Shown one piece after another: positions 8,270 through 16,866 of a stretch of 64,000 nucleotides of DNA (its first letter is position 1; each line of letters opens with the position of its first letter). The DNA comes from Dactylosporangium fulvum (GTDB taxonomy: Bacteria > Actinomycetota > Actinomycetes > Mycobacteriales > Micromonosporaceae): positions 4,302,501-4,366,500 of the forward strand of contig NZ_CP073720.1 of the NCBI RefSeq assembly GCF_025137375.1, written 5' to 3'. The position numbers and the translations under genes are program-made. The notes under the pieces were generated by a model that was not told where the DNA came from, made no database searches, and was given only the letters and a program-made list of their open reading frames with translations.

Positions 8270-8506
8270 TTCATATGATCGCGGAGACTTGGTGCACCCC
8301 TGGAGCCTGTCGCGTAATTCGCTGGGACAGTGTTGGCGGCCCAACTACGCGCCGATCTTGGAGTTGTGGCGCCATGAACCTCCGAATTTGTCCGGATTTG
8401 TCAAGGACCACAACTCCAAGATCGGCGCGGTTGTCGGGGTTGACGCGCGAGGGATCCGAATTGCGCAACAGGCTCCCTGGCTGCATCAAGTCTCCGTGAT
8501 CATGAA
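8270..8506. repeat. Imperfect 237-bp palindromic element (MITE-like)
   Basis: Two arms of about 100 bp are inverted copies. The inner 22 bp (8348-8369 and 8408-8429) match perfectly around a 38-bp centre. The outer parts match with scattered differences: GCGGAGACTTGGTGCA near 8281 faces CACGGAGACTTGATGCA read on the other strand from about 8497, and GGAGCCTGTCGCG faces GGAGCCTGTTGCG. The tips read TTCAT on both sides. Such long palindromes without coding capacity are typical of MITEs or the ends of a collapsed IS. Confidence 0.7.
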
Positions 8507-8522
8507 ACTGTGGCGCCGCGCC

Positions 8523-8553
8523 CTCGTGATCGCGAACGTATCGCGATCACGAG
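8523..8553. repeat. Perfect hairpin, 12-bp stem CTCGTGATCGCG
   Basis: CTCGTGATCGCG at 8523-8534 pairs exactly with CGCGATCACGAG at 8542-8553 across a 7-base loop. It shares its core 10-bp stem with the hairpin at 8020-8046 and flanks the large palindrome on its other side. Confidence 0.75.
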
Positions 8554-8853
8554 CCGCAACCGGCCCGGGACCCGCGCGGCAACGCCGAGCGTCAGAGGGC
8601 ATCGCTGAACGGTCAGGTGTAGAGACGGGCCGACGTGAGGGCTGAGAGGTGGAAGCGTCCCGTAGTTTCAGGTGATGTCGATCGAGATCGTCTTCGAGAC
8701 CCCTGCTTGAGCGAGGACAACGAGCGTGGCATCGCGACCGGGTGGCTGCACGGACGCCTCTGTGCGCGCGGCCGTGTCAATGCCGCCGAGTTGGGCCGGC
8801 GGCGACGTGACGACGGCATCGCCGCGGTGTTCGCCTCTGATCTGCGCCGTGCG

Positions 8854-8917
8854 GCGCAGCCGCCAGTCACACGGGATCGGCATGTCGGTGCCGATCCCGT
8901 GTGACTGGCGGCTGCGC
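8854..8917. repeat. Perfect 29-bp inverted repeat with 6-base loop
   Basis: The arms at 8854-8882 and 8889-8917 are exact complements over 29 bases (GCGCAGCCGCCAGTCACACG begins the left arm) around the loop TGTCGG. No run of T follows, so it is not a standard rho-independent terminator. It would form a very strong cruciform or RNA stem. It may be the fused ends of a mobile element or a recombination site. Confidence 0.75.
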
Positions 8918-9145
8918 GAGTGATGAGAGCCATGGTCAGGCGATTCAGCGGGTGGCGGGGTTCCTCGCCGATCTGCCGACCAGGTGGGCCGGACACCGCA
9001 CGACCTGTCGGGCCTTGGAGCAGGTGATCAACGGGCTCACCGTGCGGGAGTTGGTCGCAGCCGAATGGCGCCCCGGTTCCGCACCGCCGACTGACGTCTC
9101 GCAGCGGAACCATGCGGAGGAGACACCGCGGCTCCGAGCGACAAC

Positions 9146-9673
9146 CTACAACGGCTCGTAGTTGTGCAGCACGACGCCGTTGCCGAACACGGTGGCGTCC
9201 TTGAGTTTCATCCGGATGTGGCCGAGGCCGTGGAAGGGCCGCGCCTCCTCGCTCCACACGACCGGGTGGACCCAGAAGTGGATCTCGTCCACGAGGCCGT
9301 GCCTGACCAGGTTGTACGCGAACTCGCCGCACCCGTAGGTCAGCAGGTTGCCCTCGTGGTGCGCCTTGAGCCGGCGCACCTCCTCGACGAGGTCACCCTT
9401 GACGAGCGTCGCGTTCCAGTCGAGCGGCCCGGTCGGGCTCGTCGAGGCGACGTACTTCGGGAGGCTGTTCACCCGGTCGGCGAACGCTCCGGTGGTCGCC
9501 GACCAGATGGGGGCCAGGGCCGCGTAGGTCTTGCGGCCGAGCAGCATCGCATCGGCGAGGCGGACCTCGTCCTCCCCGGCGGCCTCGTGCTCACCGCCGG
9601 GCTTGTACCACCCGATGGACGGGCCGATGCTCGCGTCCGCCGACATCTGCGCCGTGATGACGACCTTGCCCAT
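9146..9673 (-). CDS. Dihydrofolate reductase-fold protein (RibD C-terminal family)
   Basis: 175 residues with the NADPH-binding DHFR/RibD reductase fold: MGKVVITAQMSADASI at the N-terminus, DAMLLGRKTYAALAPIW and a C-terminal HPVVWSEEARPFHGL. Actinobacteria carry many such stand-alone paralogues whose substrate is unknown. It is the last gene of a three-gene operon after an ArsR regulator and an SRPBCC protein, a very common actinobacterial trio. Three bases separate it from the SRPBCC stop. Confidence 0.88.
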   Translation of the reverse strand: MGKVVITAQMSADASIGPSIGWYKPGGEHEAAGEDEVRLADAMLLGRKTYAALAPIWSATTGAFADRVNSLPKYVASTSPTGPLDWNATLVKGDLVEEVRRLKAHHEGNLLTYGCGEFAYNLVRHGLVDEIHFWVHPVVWSEEARPFHGLGHIRMKLKDATVFGNGVVLHNYEPL

Positions 9674-9676
9674 GGC

Positions 9677-10141
9677 TCAGGAGAGCTTCGTGAGGTAGTC
9701 GGCCAGGGCCTCGTACGACACGCGGGAGCCTTCCTCCATGCCGGAGGCGGCCATGCCGTCGCGGTCCTCCTTGGTGTCGAACCGGGTGACACTGGTGACC
9801 GTGGTCTTGCCGTCCTCCTCGGTCAGCTCCAGGGTCTCCACGCACACGTGGCCGGGCATGCCCTCGAACTCGAAGGTCTGCACGATCCGCTCCGGGGCCT
9901 GGATCTCCCGGTACTCACCGCGGAACGCATACTGCTCGCCGTCCGCGTGCTCGACGAAGCGGTAGGTGCCGCCCGGGCGGAAGTCCATCGCGCAGTCGAG
10001 CGGGTTGCCCCGGCCCCACCAGTGCCTGAGGTGCTCGCAGTTCGCGTGCGCCGCGAAGACGAGCGCACGCGGCGCGTCGAACACGCGCACCATCTTGATC
10101 TCCAGGTCGGACGGCATGGTCACCGTCAGGTTGCCGCTCAT
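9677..10141 (-). CDS. SRPBCC (AHSA1-type) protein
   Basis: 154 residues. FDAPRALVFAAHANCEHLRHW and the WWGRGNPLDCAMDFRPGG segment with its RFVEHADGEQYAFRGEY strand identify the START/Bet v1-like AHSA1 family, which forms a hydrophobic ligand pocket. It almost always sits beside an ArsR repressor, as here. Its start is one base from the ArsR stop. Ligand and function are unknown; a role in stress or small-molecule binding is usual guesswork. Confidence 0.88.
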   Translation of the reverse strand: MSGNLTVTMPSDLEIKMVRVFDAPRALVFAAHANCEHLRHWWGRGNPLDCAMDFRPGGTYRFVEHADGEQYAFRGEYREIQAPERIVQTFEFEGMPGHVCVETLELTEEDGKTTVTSVTRFDTKEDRDGMAASGMEEGSRVSYEALADYLTKLS

Positions 10142-10142
10142 C

Positions 10143-10466
10143 TCAGTTCTCCTTCTGCATCCGTCGCAGGTATTCGCCGAGTTGGTCGTAGCGCTGCTTC
10201 CAGTGCCGCTCGTAGCCGGCGACCCAGTCGGCCACCTCGCGCAGCGGCCCTGCGTCGAGGCGGCACGGCCGCCACTGCGCCTCCTTGCCGCGGGTGATCA
10301 GCCCGGCCCGCTCCAGCACCTTCAGGTGCTTGGAGATGGCCTGGAGGCTGATCGGGAACGGCTGGGCGAGCTGGTTGACCGTTGCCTCGCCCTCCGCCAG
10401 CCGGGCCAGGATGGCCCGCCGGGTCGGGTCGGCGAGGGCGCTGAACACTTCGCTCAGCCGGTCCAC
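10143..10466 (-). CDS. ArsR family winged-helix repressor
   Basis: About 107 residues. VFSALADPTRRAILARLAEG, PISLQAISKHLKVLERAGLI and RGKEAQWRPCRL give the whole ArsR winged helix. The metal-binding CxC is missing, as usual in this SRPBCC-linked subgroup. I chose GTG at 10466 because GAGAAGG lies nine bases upstream and the protein then starts MDRLSEVF. GTG 10475 and TTG 10484 are alternatives. It heads the ArsR-SRPBCC-DHFR operon and probably represses it. Confidence 0.88.
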   Translation of the reverse strand: MDRLSEVFSALADPTRRAILARLAEGEATVNQLAQPFPISLQAISKHLKVLERAGLITRGKEAQWRPCRLDAGPLREVADWVAGYERHWKQRYDQLGEYLRRMQKEN

Positions 10467-10585
10467 TGGCTTCACCCTTCTCAACCGCTCGGTTAATCAA
10501 CTTGTAGGTTGAATATGCCCTGTGCCAAGCCTCACGTCAACCCTGCCAGCAAAATCGCGGACGGATGCCGTTTTATGGTGATCCG

Positions 10586-10885
10586 ATGTCGTTGACTCTC
10601 TGCGTGATGCTCTGGGCGGTTGATGGCCGGCTCGACGACCTGGCGGCCTACGAGGACGACGTGCTTACGCTGCTCGGCCGCCACGGCGCCCGGCTGGTGG
10701 CACGGGTGCGGCACCGCGACGGGGGCGACGACCGCCCGGCCGAGGTGCAGATCATCGACCTGCCCGACGAGGCCGCGCTCGACGCGTACATGCGGGACCC
10801 GGACCGGCTCGCCATGGCACCCCGGCGCGAGGTCTGCGTGGCACGGACCGAGATCATGCGTGTCCAGCACGTCGCACCGCGCTGA
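10586..10885 (+). CDS. Small DUF1330/dabb-like protein
   Basis: About 99 residues. LTLCVMLWAVDGRLDDLAAY and later EVQIIDLPDEAALDAYMRDP have the ferredoxin-like dimeric alpha/beta barrel pattern of DUF1330 and YCII-related proteins. I start at the ATG at 10586, giving MSLTLCV. An in-frame start lies at 10565. It is a single gene between two minus-strand operons. Function unknown. Confidence 0.65.
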   Translation: MSLTLCVMLWAVDGRLDDLAAYEDDVLTLLGRHGARLVARVRHRDGGDDRPAEVQIIDLPDEAALDAYMRDPDRLAMAPRREVCVARTEIMRVQHVAPR

Positions 10886-10940
10886 CGACGATCACGCCGT
10901 GCGCAGCGCGGCGGCCGCTGCCCCGGAAGCGCGGGTGGCG

Positions 10941-12026
10941 TCAGGCGCCGTTCCACACCGGGGGTGCGTAACCGGCCGGCTTGTCGCCGATGCCCAGGCC
11001 CGGGCTCACGATCCAGGACTGGTACTGCGGGGTGAACATCCCGTACGGCTGGATCGTGGGCGGTGCGCCGGCCTCGTCGAGCTTCCGGCGGGCCTCCGGC
11101 GGGAGCTCGAAGTCCAGCGCGGCCAGGTTGGCGTCCAGTTGCTCCGGGTTGCTCGCCCCGATGATGACCGAGCCGACGGCCGGCTGGGTGGCGACCCAGT
11201 TGATCGCCACCTGGGCCATGCTGCGGCCCACTTCGGCGGCCACCTTCTCGAGGACGTCGATCACCTGCCAGTCGCGGTCGCCGACCGGCCGGGGCGTGCC
11301 GCCGTCGCCGAGCCGGCCCGCGCCGGTCAGGCCGTCCGCGGTCCGGCGGTACTTGCCGGTGAGCAGCCCGCCGCCGACCGGGCTCCACGCGGTGAGCCCC
11401 AGCCCGAGCGTCTGGGCCATCGGCACGTACTCGGGCTCGATGCCGCGAGCGACGAGGGAGTACGGCAACTGGAGGTTGATCATCGGGGTGAGCGCGTGTG
11501 CCTCGGCGATGCTCTGTGCCCGTGCGGCGTACCAGGCCGGGACGTCGGACAGCCCGGCGTACCGGATCTTGCCGGCCCGCACGAGGTCGTCGAAGGTGCG
11601 GACCACCTCCTCGACGGGGGTGATGCGGTCCCAGGTGTGCAGCAGGTACAGGTCGAGGTGGTCGGTGCCGAGCCGGCGCAGCGACGCCTCCACGGCGCGG
11701 ATCATGTGCTTGCGGCCGTTGCCGCTGGCGTTGGGGTCGGCCGGGTCGACGGTGTTGGTGAACTTGCTGGTCAGCACGATCCGGTCCCGGACGCCGGCGG
11801 CGGTGATCAGGCGGCCGAGGATGCGTTCGCTCTCCCCGGCGGTGTAGAAGTCCGCCGTGTCGACGAAGTTGCCGCCGGCGTCCAGGTAGCGCCGGAAGAT
11901 GGGCTCGGCCTCGGCCTCGGTCTTGCCGTAGGCGGCGTGGAAGCCGTCGGTGCCGAAGTTCATCGTGCCGAGCGCGAGCCGGCTGACCCGCAGCCCCGAG
12001 CGGCCGAGCAGGTAGTACTCGTTCAT
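10941..12026 (-). CDS. Aldo/keto reductase
   Basis: 361 residues of the IolS/YajO-like branch. LGRSGLRVSRLALGTMNFG opens the protein. Catalytic Asp/Tyr lie in FVDTADFYTAG, Lys in VLTSKFTNT and His in YLLHTWDRI. VGSVIIGASNPEQLDANL binds NADP. It is preceded by two 16-bp operator-like palindromes (12049-12099) and lies downstream of the beta-lactamase-fold gene on the same strand, so it can be expressed from its own regulated promoter. Substrate unknown. Confidence 0.92.
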   Translation of the reverse strand: MNEYYLLGRSGLRVSRLALGTMNFGTDGFHAAYGKTEAEAEPIFRRYLDAGGNFVDTADFYTAGESERILGRLITAAGVRDRIVLTSKFTNTVDPADPNASGNGRKHMIRAVEASLRRLGTDHLDLYLLHTWDRITPVEEVVRTFDDLVRAGKIRYAGLSDVPAWYAARAQSIAEAHALTPMINLQLPYSLVARGIEPEYVPMAQTLGLGLTAWSPVGGGLLTGKYRRTADGLTGAGRLGDGGTPRPVGDRDWQVIDVLEKVAAEVGRSMAQVAINWVATQPAVGSVIIGASNPEQLDANLAALDFELPPEARRKLDEAGAPPTIQPYGMFTPQYQSWIVSPGLGIGDKPAGYAPPVWNGA

Positions 12027-12048
12027 GTGAGGTGTCCCGTCGCATTAA

Positions 12049-12099
12049 TGGACTGTACGGTCCAACCCTGCCCTGGGCAGGATTGGACCGTCAAGTCCA
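12049..12099. promoter_or_regulatory. Pair of TGGAC-N6-GTCCA operators
   Basis: TGGACTGTACGGTCCA at 12049-12064 and TGGACCGTCAAGTCCA at 12084-12099 share half-sites TGGAC/GTCCA and spacing. Between them lies a third palindrome, CCTGCCCTGGGCAGG. The pair sits just upstream of the aldo/keto reductase gene (start 12026). No regulator gene is adjacent, so the protein that binds is unknown; a TetR family regulator fits the geometry. Confidence 0.65.
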
Positions 12100-12105
12100 A
12101 AATGC

Positions 12106-13236
12106 TCAGATGGCCTTCGTCACTACTTCCGCGATCCGGTTGAACGTGCTGTAGTCGCCGGCGCTCACCCGGTTCTTGGACACCGCGACCGCGATGCCGG
12201 TGGCGGTGTCCGCGTACGCCGCCGTGCCGCCGCTGCCGGCCATCCCGAACAGCGTCGGGCTGTCCAGCGGGCCGGGGAAGCCGATGGCGTACCCGAGGGT
12301 GCGGGTGCCCGGAAAGCCGACGACCTCGTCGGTGCCGCTGACCGCCGGCGCGGTCACCTCCTGCAGCCGGGCGGGACTGATCAGTCGCACACCGTCGACG
12401 TCGTCCATCAGCGCCGCGTACATGCGGGCGACCGCCCGGGCGGACAGCACCCCACCGGCCGGGATGTCGGCGGACAGCACGTCGGGCCGGTTGCAGTAGT
12501 CGGCGGTGGGCATGGCAGCCGGCGGCGCCGCCGTCCAGCCGTCCACGACCCGGAAGAACGGCACCTGCTCGGCCATCGCGGCGAACATCTCCGGCGTCAT
12601 CTCCATGGCGCCCTCCGCCTCCTCCATCCGCGCGAGCCGGGGCTGCTCGGCCGCCGGCACCCCGAAGTACAGCTCGTCGGCGACCCCGAGCGGTTCGGCG
12701 ACCAGGTCGCGCAGCAGCGCCGAGATCGGCCGCCCGGTGGCCCGGCGGGCGATCTCGCCGACGATGTAGCCGAACGTCTGCGGGTGGTAGCCCTGCTTCG
12801 TGCCCGGCTCCCACCACGGCCGGGCGCCGGCGATGAGGGCACACATGCGGTCCCAGTCGCACAGGTCCTCGGGCGTGGTGCCGACCGGCACCCCGGGCAC
12901 GCCCACGGTGTGGGTCAGGGCGTGCCGGACCGTGGCGCGGTCCTTGCCGTGCACGCCGAACTCGGGCCACAGCTCGGCGATCCGCGTGTCGTAGTCCAGC
13001 TCGCCGCGCTCGACGAGCACGTGGATGACGGTGGACGCCACACCCTTGCCGGTCGACGTGGCGTGGAACGGCGTGTCGGATGCCACCGCCCGGCCGGTGG
13101 CCGCGTCGGCGACCCCGGCGACGGCGTCGGCGACCAGCTGGCCGCGGTGGTACACGGCCGCCTGCAGCCCTCGTTCGGCACCGGACGCGACCAGCTCGTC
13201 GACGGCCGCCTGCACCTGCTCCTGAATCTCACTCAT
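12106..13236 (-). CDS. Serine beta-lactamase-fold hydrolase (class C / EstB-like)
   Basis: 376 residues. The nucleophile motif is HATSTGKGVAS (S-x-x-K), and GYHPQTFGYIVGEI holds the Tyr. The C-terminal GMAGSGGTAAYAD strand corresponds to the KTG/HTG region. No signal peptide is visible, so a cytoplasmic esterase or amidase of the EstB type is likelier than a secreted resistance enzyme. Its ATG shares one base with the stop of the upstream FAD oxidase (TGATG), so the two are coupled. Confidence 0.88.
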   Translation of the reverse strand: MSEIQEQVQAAVDELVASGAERGLQAAVYHRGQLVADAVAGVADAATGRAVASDTPFHATSTGKGVASTVIHVLVERGELDYDTRIAELWPEFGVHGKDRATVRHALTHTVGVPGVPVGTTPEDLCDWDRMCALIAGARPWWEPGTKQGYHPQTFGYIVGEIARRATGRPISALLRDLVAEPLGVADELYFGVPAAEQPRLARMEEAEGAMEMTPEMFAAMAEQVPFFRVVDGWTAAPPAAMPTADYCNRPDVLSADIPAGGVLSARAVARMYAALMDDVDGVRLISPARLQEVTAPAVSGTDEVVGFPGTRTLGYAIGFPGPLDSPTLFGMAGSGGTAAYADTATGIAVAVSKNRVSAGDYSTFNRIAEVVTKAI

Positions 13237-14516
13237 CACACAGAACCTTCCGGGTTGATGTTGTGGTTGAAACGGAAGACGTTGTCGGGGTCGTAGGCCA
13301 GTTTGATCCGTGCCAGGCGGCGCAGGTTGGCCTCGGTGAAGGCGGCCGCGGCGCGGCTCGGGTCGTTGAGGAAGTTCAGGAACGACCCGCCGGTGGCGTG
13401 CTGGCGCAGCACCTGCGCCAGTGCGTCGTCGGCCGCGTCGATGACGATGGAGTACGGCGTGTCGCGGTGCCCGGCGGGCCCCGGGTCGTCGCCGGGGTCG
13501 GCGATGGCGCCGCCCCAGTGCCGGAACTCCACCGCGGCCACCGCCGGCTCGGCGCCGTCCTCGACGGCCGCCAGCACCGGCTTGACCACCTCGTCGGGCA
13601 GGCCCGCGTACAGGTCGGCCTGCCGCGGCGCGACGTCGCCGAGCGTGAAGCACCGCTCGGCGGTCAGGCGCTCGAACCCGCCGGTCACCGGCTGCCCGGC
13701 GACCTGCCGCAGCGGGTGCAGCAACCGCTCGGCGTCGGCCGGAGCTCCGAGGAACAGGCCGCGGACCGCCACCGAGCCGGGCTGTACCGCGACCACGACG
13801 TTCAGCTCCGGTGGCAGGCCGGGAGCGTGGTCGCGGTACCAGGCGAGGACGTCGCCGGTCCGCTCCGCCGGGAAGTGCAGGGTGCCGCCGTACGCCTCGG
13901 TCAGCGGGTACAGCCGGAACTCCAGCGCCGTCACCACGCCGAAGTTGCCGCCACCGCCGCGCAGCGCCCAGAACAGGTCCGCGTGCTGGTCCGGGCCGAC
14001 CGTCAGCAGCCGGCCGTCGGCGGTGACCACCTCCGCGGACAGCACGCTGTCGGCCGCGAACCCGAACCGCCGCGAGAGCCAGCTGAGGCCGCCGCCCAGC
14101 GTGTAGCCGGTCACGCCGACGTCGCCGGCGGAACCGGCCAGCGGTACCAGCCCGTACCGCTGTGCGGCGGCGATCACCGCGGCCCAGCGGGTGCCGGGGC
14201 CGACCCGCGCGGTCTGCCGCTGCGGGTCCACGCGGACGTCGTCCATGGCCGAGGTCTTCAGCAACAGCGCGCCGTCGGCCGGCCGGAGCGTGCCGTGCCC
14301 GGTGGCCTGCACGGCGAACGGCAGGCCGTGATGCCGGGCGGTGCGTAGCGCGGCCACCACGTCGTCCGCGCCCGCGGCCTCGGCGACGATCGCCGGGTGC
14401 GGGTCCAGCCCCGGGTCGTGCGCCCGTCGGGCCAGGTCGTAGGCGTCGTCGCCGGGCAGTAGTAACCGCCCGGCGAACCGTGTTCGGAGTTCGTGCGCGG
14501 CGTCCGATGTCCCCAT
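13236..14516 (-). CDS. FAD-linked oxidase (berberine bridge enzyme type)
   Basis: About 426 residues. The FAD-binding PCMH domain includes AAEAAGADDVVAALRTARHH and VQATGHGTLRPADG, whose His is the usual 8-alpha-histidyl attachment site. GVTGYTLGGGLSWLSRRFGF lacks the Cys that gives a second covalent link in bicovalent members. The C-terminus YDPDNVFRFNHNINPEG is the BBE signature. Start taken at ATG 14516, with GGTGAG just upstream; a GTG at 14525 is possible. Coupled to the beta-lactamase-fold gene, perhaps a two-step modification of one metabolite. Confidence 0.9.
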   Translation of the reverse strand: MGTSDAAHELRTRFAGRLLLPGDDAYDLARRAHDPGLDPHPAIVAEAAGADDVVAALRTARHHGLPFAVQATGHGTLRPADGALLLKTSAMDDVRVDPQRQTARVGPGTRWAAVIAAAQRYGLVPLAGSAGDVGVTGYTLGGGLSWLSRRFGFAADSVLSAEVVTADGRLLTVGPDQHADLFWALRGGGGNFGVVTALEFRLYPLTEAYGGTLHFPAERTGDVLAWYRDHAPGLPPELNVVVAVQPGSVAVRGLFLGAPADAERLLHPLRQVAGQPVTGGFERLTAERCFTLGDVAPRQADLYAGLPDEVVKPVLAAVEDGAEPAVAAVEFRHWGGAIADPGDDPGPAGHRDTPYSIVIDAADDALAQVLRQHATGGSFLNFLNDPSRAAAAFTEANLRRLARIKLAYDPDNVFRFNHNINPEGSV

Positions 14517-14551
14517 GACGCTCACCCTGCTGGGGCGGACTTACAGTTTCC

Positions 14552-16153
14552 TTACGCCGCCCTTTCTGCTGCCGGGTCGCCGGCGACCTGAGCGACGTAG
14601 GTGTTGAGGACCGCGTAGCCGCCGCGGTCCAGTTTGCCGTCCCGGTACAGGGCGGTGACCGTGCCGCGCAGCGCTCCGAGCCCGCGGGCCTCGCCGGCGG
14701 GGTCGCCGGTGGCGATCGACGCCGCGAGATCGTCGATCATGTGGTTCAGGTCCGCGGCGGTGTTCGCGTCCAGGTCCCCGGCGTCGGCCAGTTGCCGCAC
14801 GGCCCGGCGCAACGCGACGATCCGGTCCGGCTGCGCCGGCGGCGGGGTGCTCGCCGAAGACACTGGCGAGGCGTCCGCCGGCGGTGACTGGGTGCGCGCC
14901 AGGGTCGTGGCGGAGCCTGCGGTCGGTGCCACGGTCACGTGGGTCGCGCCGGGCGCCGGGCCGTCGGCCGCCGGGGCGTTGCCGGTGGCCGCGGGCGGCG
15001 CCGCGGGCTCCGGTCCGGGCTGGACAGCCGGAGGCAGGAGCATGACGAGGGCCGCCGCGGCGAGGCCGGTCGCGCCGGTGGCCGCCGCGAGCCACAGCCG
15101 GCGTCTCCGGGGTCGCTGCTCGGCGGGTGGGGCGCCGGCGGGTCGGGCCGCCGTCACATCGTCGGCCGGCGCCGCCGTCCGCGACAGGATCGCCGACCGG
15201 GGCCGGGGGACCTGTGCGGCACGCGCCGCCGGATCTGCCGCCGCGGCGATCCGGGCACGGACCGCGGCGGTGTCCTGCGGGCGTTCGTCCGGCCCCTTGG
15301 CCAGCAGATCGGCGACCAGGTCCGCCACGGCGGGCGGCACGTCGGGACGGTGGACGTGCAGCGGTTGCGGTGCCTCGGTGAGGTGCTGGTGGACGATGCC
15401 GTAGCTGGTGCCGGTCGCGAACGGCGGACTCCCGGCGAGCATCGCGTACATGGTGCAGCCCAGCGCGTACAGGTCGCTCCTGGCGTCGACCGGTCCGCTG
15501 GTGATCTGCTCGGGTGCCATGTACTCCGGGCTGCCCACCGCGACGGCCGTCCCGGTGAGGGCGGTCTGCCCGGCGGTGTCCAGCAGCCGGGCCACACCGA
15601 AGTCGCAGATCTTCACCGCCCCGGACCCGGCCAGGATGAGGTTGCCCGGCTTGACGTCCCGGTGGATGATCCCGGCCGCGTGCGCGGCGCCGAGCCCGTC
15701 GCAGATCTGCGCGGCCAGCGTGAGCACGTCGGCGACCGGCAGGGGGCCGCCCGACAGCAGCTCCGCCACCGTCGGGCCGTCCATCAGCTCCATGACCAGG
15801 TACGGATCGCCGTCCTGGACGCCGAAGTCGTACACCCGGACGACGTTGGGATGCGAGAGCCGGCCCACCGCACGCGCCTCGCGCTCGAAACGCTCCATCG
15901 CCGTGGACCGGCCCAGGCCGCCGCCGGACAGCAACTTGATCGCGACCGGCCGGTTCAGCCGCAGGTCATGGCCGCGCCAGACGGTGCCCATGCCGCCGCT
16001 GCCCAGCAGCCCCTCCATCCGGTAGCGACCGTCGAGGAGCTGCCGCGCCGCCGCAACGGATTCACGCCGCGGGCCGAACCGACCGGGGGAACTGTTCACC
16101 GCACGCGCCGGCCGCGCCCGCTGGGTCCTGTTGAACGGTTGCGTACTGCTCAT
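14552..16153 (-). CDS. Membrane-anchored Ser/Thr protein kinase
   Basis: 533 residues. A complete Hanks-type kinase domain spans about residues 45-300: GLLGSGGMGTVWRG P-loop, PVAIKLL, catalytic HRDVKPGN, KICDFGVARL and VGSPEYMAPEQ. After an Ala/Pro/Arg-rich linker comes one transmembrane helix (LWLAAATGATGLAAAALVML). An extracytoplasmic Pro/Ala/Thr-rich segment and an alpha-helical tail follow. No PASTA repeats. Start at ATG 16153 with GGGGAAG six bases upstream. No substrate gene is obvious next to it. Confidence 0.93.
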   Translation of the reverse strand: MSSTQPFNRTQRARPARAVNSSPGRFGPRRESVAAARQLLDGRYRMEGLLGSGGMGTVWRGHDLRLNRPVAIKLLSGGGLGRSTAMERFEREARAVGRLSHPNVVRVYDFGVQDGDPYLVMELMDGPTVAELLSGGPLPVADVLTLAAQICDGLGAAHAAGIIHRDVKPGNLILAGSGAVKICDFGVARLLDTAGQTALTGTAVAVGSPEYMAPEQITSGPVDARSDLYALGCTMYAMLAGSPPFATGTSYGIVHQHLTEAPQPLHVHRPDVPPAVADLVADLLAKGPDERPQDTAAVRARIAAAADPAARAAQVPRPRSAILSRTAAPADDVTAARPAGAPPAEQRPRRRRLWLAAATGATGLAAAALVMLLPPAVQPGPEPAAPPAATGNAPAADGPAPGATHVTVAPTAGSATTLARTQSPPADASPVSSASTPPPAQPDRIVALRRAVRQLADAGDLDANTAADLNHMIDDLAASIATGDPAGEARGLGALRGTVTALYRDGKLDRGGYAVLNTYVAQVAGDPAAERAA

Positions 16154-16335
16154 CTGATCTTCCCCGGCCTGCAGACATCGATGATCCACATCCCCCAACC
16201 GGTTGTCCGGCGTCGGGGTTACGGCTCGCCCGGTCGTTCGCTCCGTCCATGGGGTGAGCGCCGCGAGGGGCGCGGTGAACGGTATCCGCTGACCCGCGCC
16301 GCGCGCATCATGCCGTAACCGGCAGAATGGCCCGC

Positions 16336-16737
16336 ATGGACGATGCTCAGCAGTGCCGGCTCCGGGTGCACGGCGCCAACCTCGACCTGGCCGGTCCCCC
16401 GGCAGCGTTGCGCGGCCTGGCCAAGGCGCTGCGTGGCGCGCCCGGCACCACGGAGGTCCGCATCCGCAACGGCCTGGTGGTCCAGGAGGTGTCCGCCGGC
16501 CCGCTGACCGTCCGGCTACAGGCGGGCCCCGCCCTGCACCTGTCCGGCGGCGACGACACCCTCGGCCTCGTGTGGGACGCGCTCGACGGCGTCGCGGGTG
16601 AGGCCGAGACCGCGACCGAGCGCGGCGTCGAGCGGCACCAGCACATCGAGTACCTCGGCCCGGACGACGTGTTCCGCTCGCCGGACAGCCAGCCCCTCGT
16701 CATCACCGCGGACTGGCCGGTCGCCGACCTCATCTGA
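16336..16737 (+). CDS. Small protein, possibly Imm32-like
   Basis: About 133 residues without known catalytic motifs. CRLRVHGANLDLAGPPAALR and the later hydrophobic strand pattern resemble small actinobacterial immunity or uncharacterised proteins of the Imm32 kind, but this is by impression only. No toxin gene is recognisable beside it. Codon use is normal for the region. Starts at 16327 and 16336 are both possible; the latter gives MDDAQQCRL. Confidence 0.5.
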   Translation: MDDAQQCRLRVHGANLDLAGPPAALRGLAKALRGAPGTTEVRIRNGLVVQEVSAGPLTVRLQAGPALHLSGGDDTLGLVWDALDGVAGEAETATERGVERHQHIEYLGPDDVFRSPDSQPLVITADWPVADLI

Positions 16738-16866
16738 GGGTGACGCCGCGGCCATGGCCTGGGTCGCCGCGGCGCCGACGACCCGCAGCCGCGTCGAGGG
16801 CCGGGTCCTCGACGCCGCGGCCGTGGCCGCGCTCGCCGCAGCGCAGGGTGGCGTCGACATCGTTAC

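Larger units (their letters stand above)
7803..9145. other. 1.3-kb gap without an intact gene, rich in palindromes and transposase debris
   Basis: No open frame here has a credible protein. The stretch holds an IS5-type transposase relic at the left, two hairpins built on the same 10-bp stem, a roughly 237-bp imperfect palindrome and a perfect 29-bp hairpin, listed separately. It also has an 8-bp repeat pair (CGGGTTGC at 8107, GCAACCCG at 8144). The frames between 8600 and 9145 look like noise. Confidence 0.7.

Noticed and set aside
8613..9145. Several open frames between the hairpins and the DHFR gene
   Set aside because: No motif, start signal or consistent frame; likely random.
14939..16318. 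Long plus-strand open frame opposite the Ser/Thr kinase
   Set aside because: Arg/Gly/Ala-rich shadow of a real gene; the kinase motifs are on the other strand.
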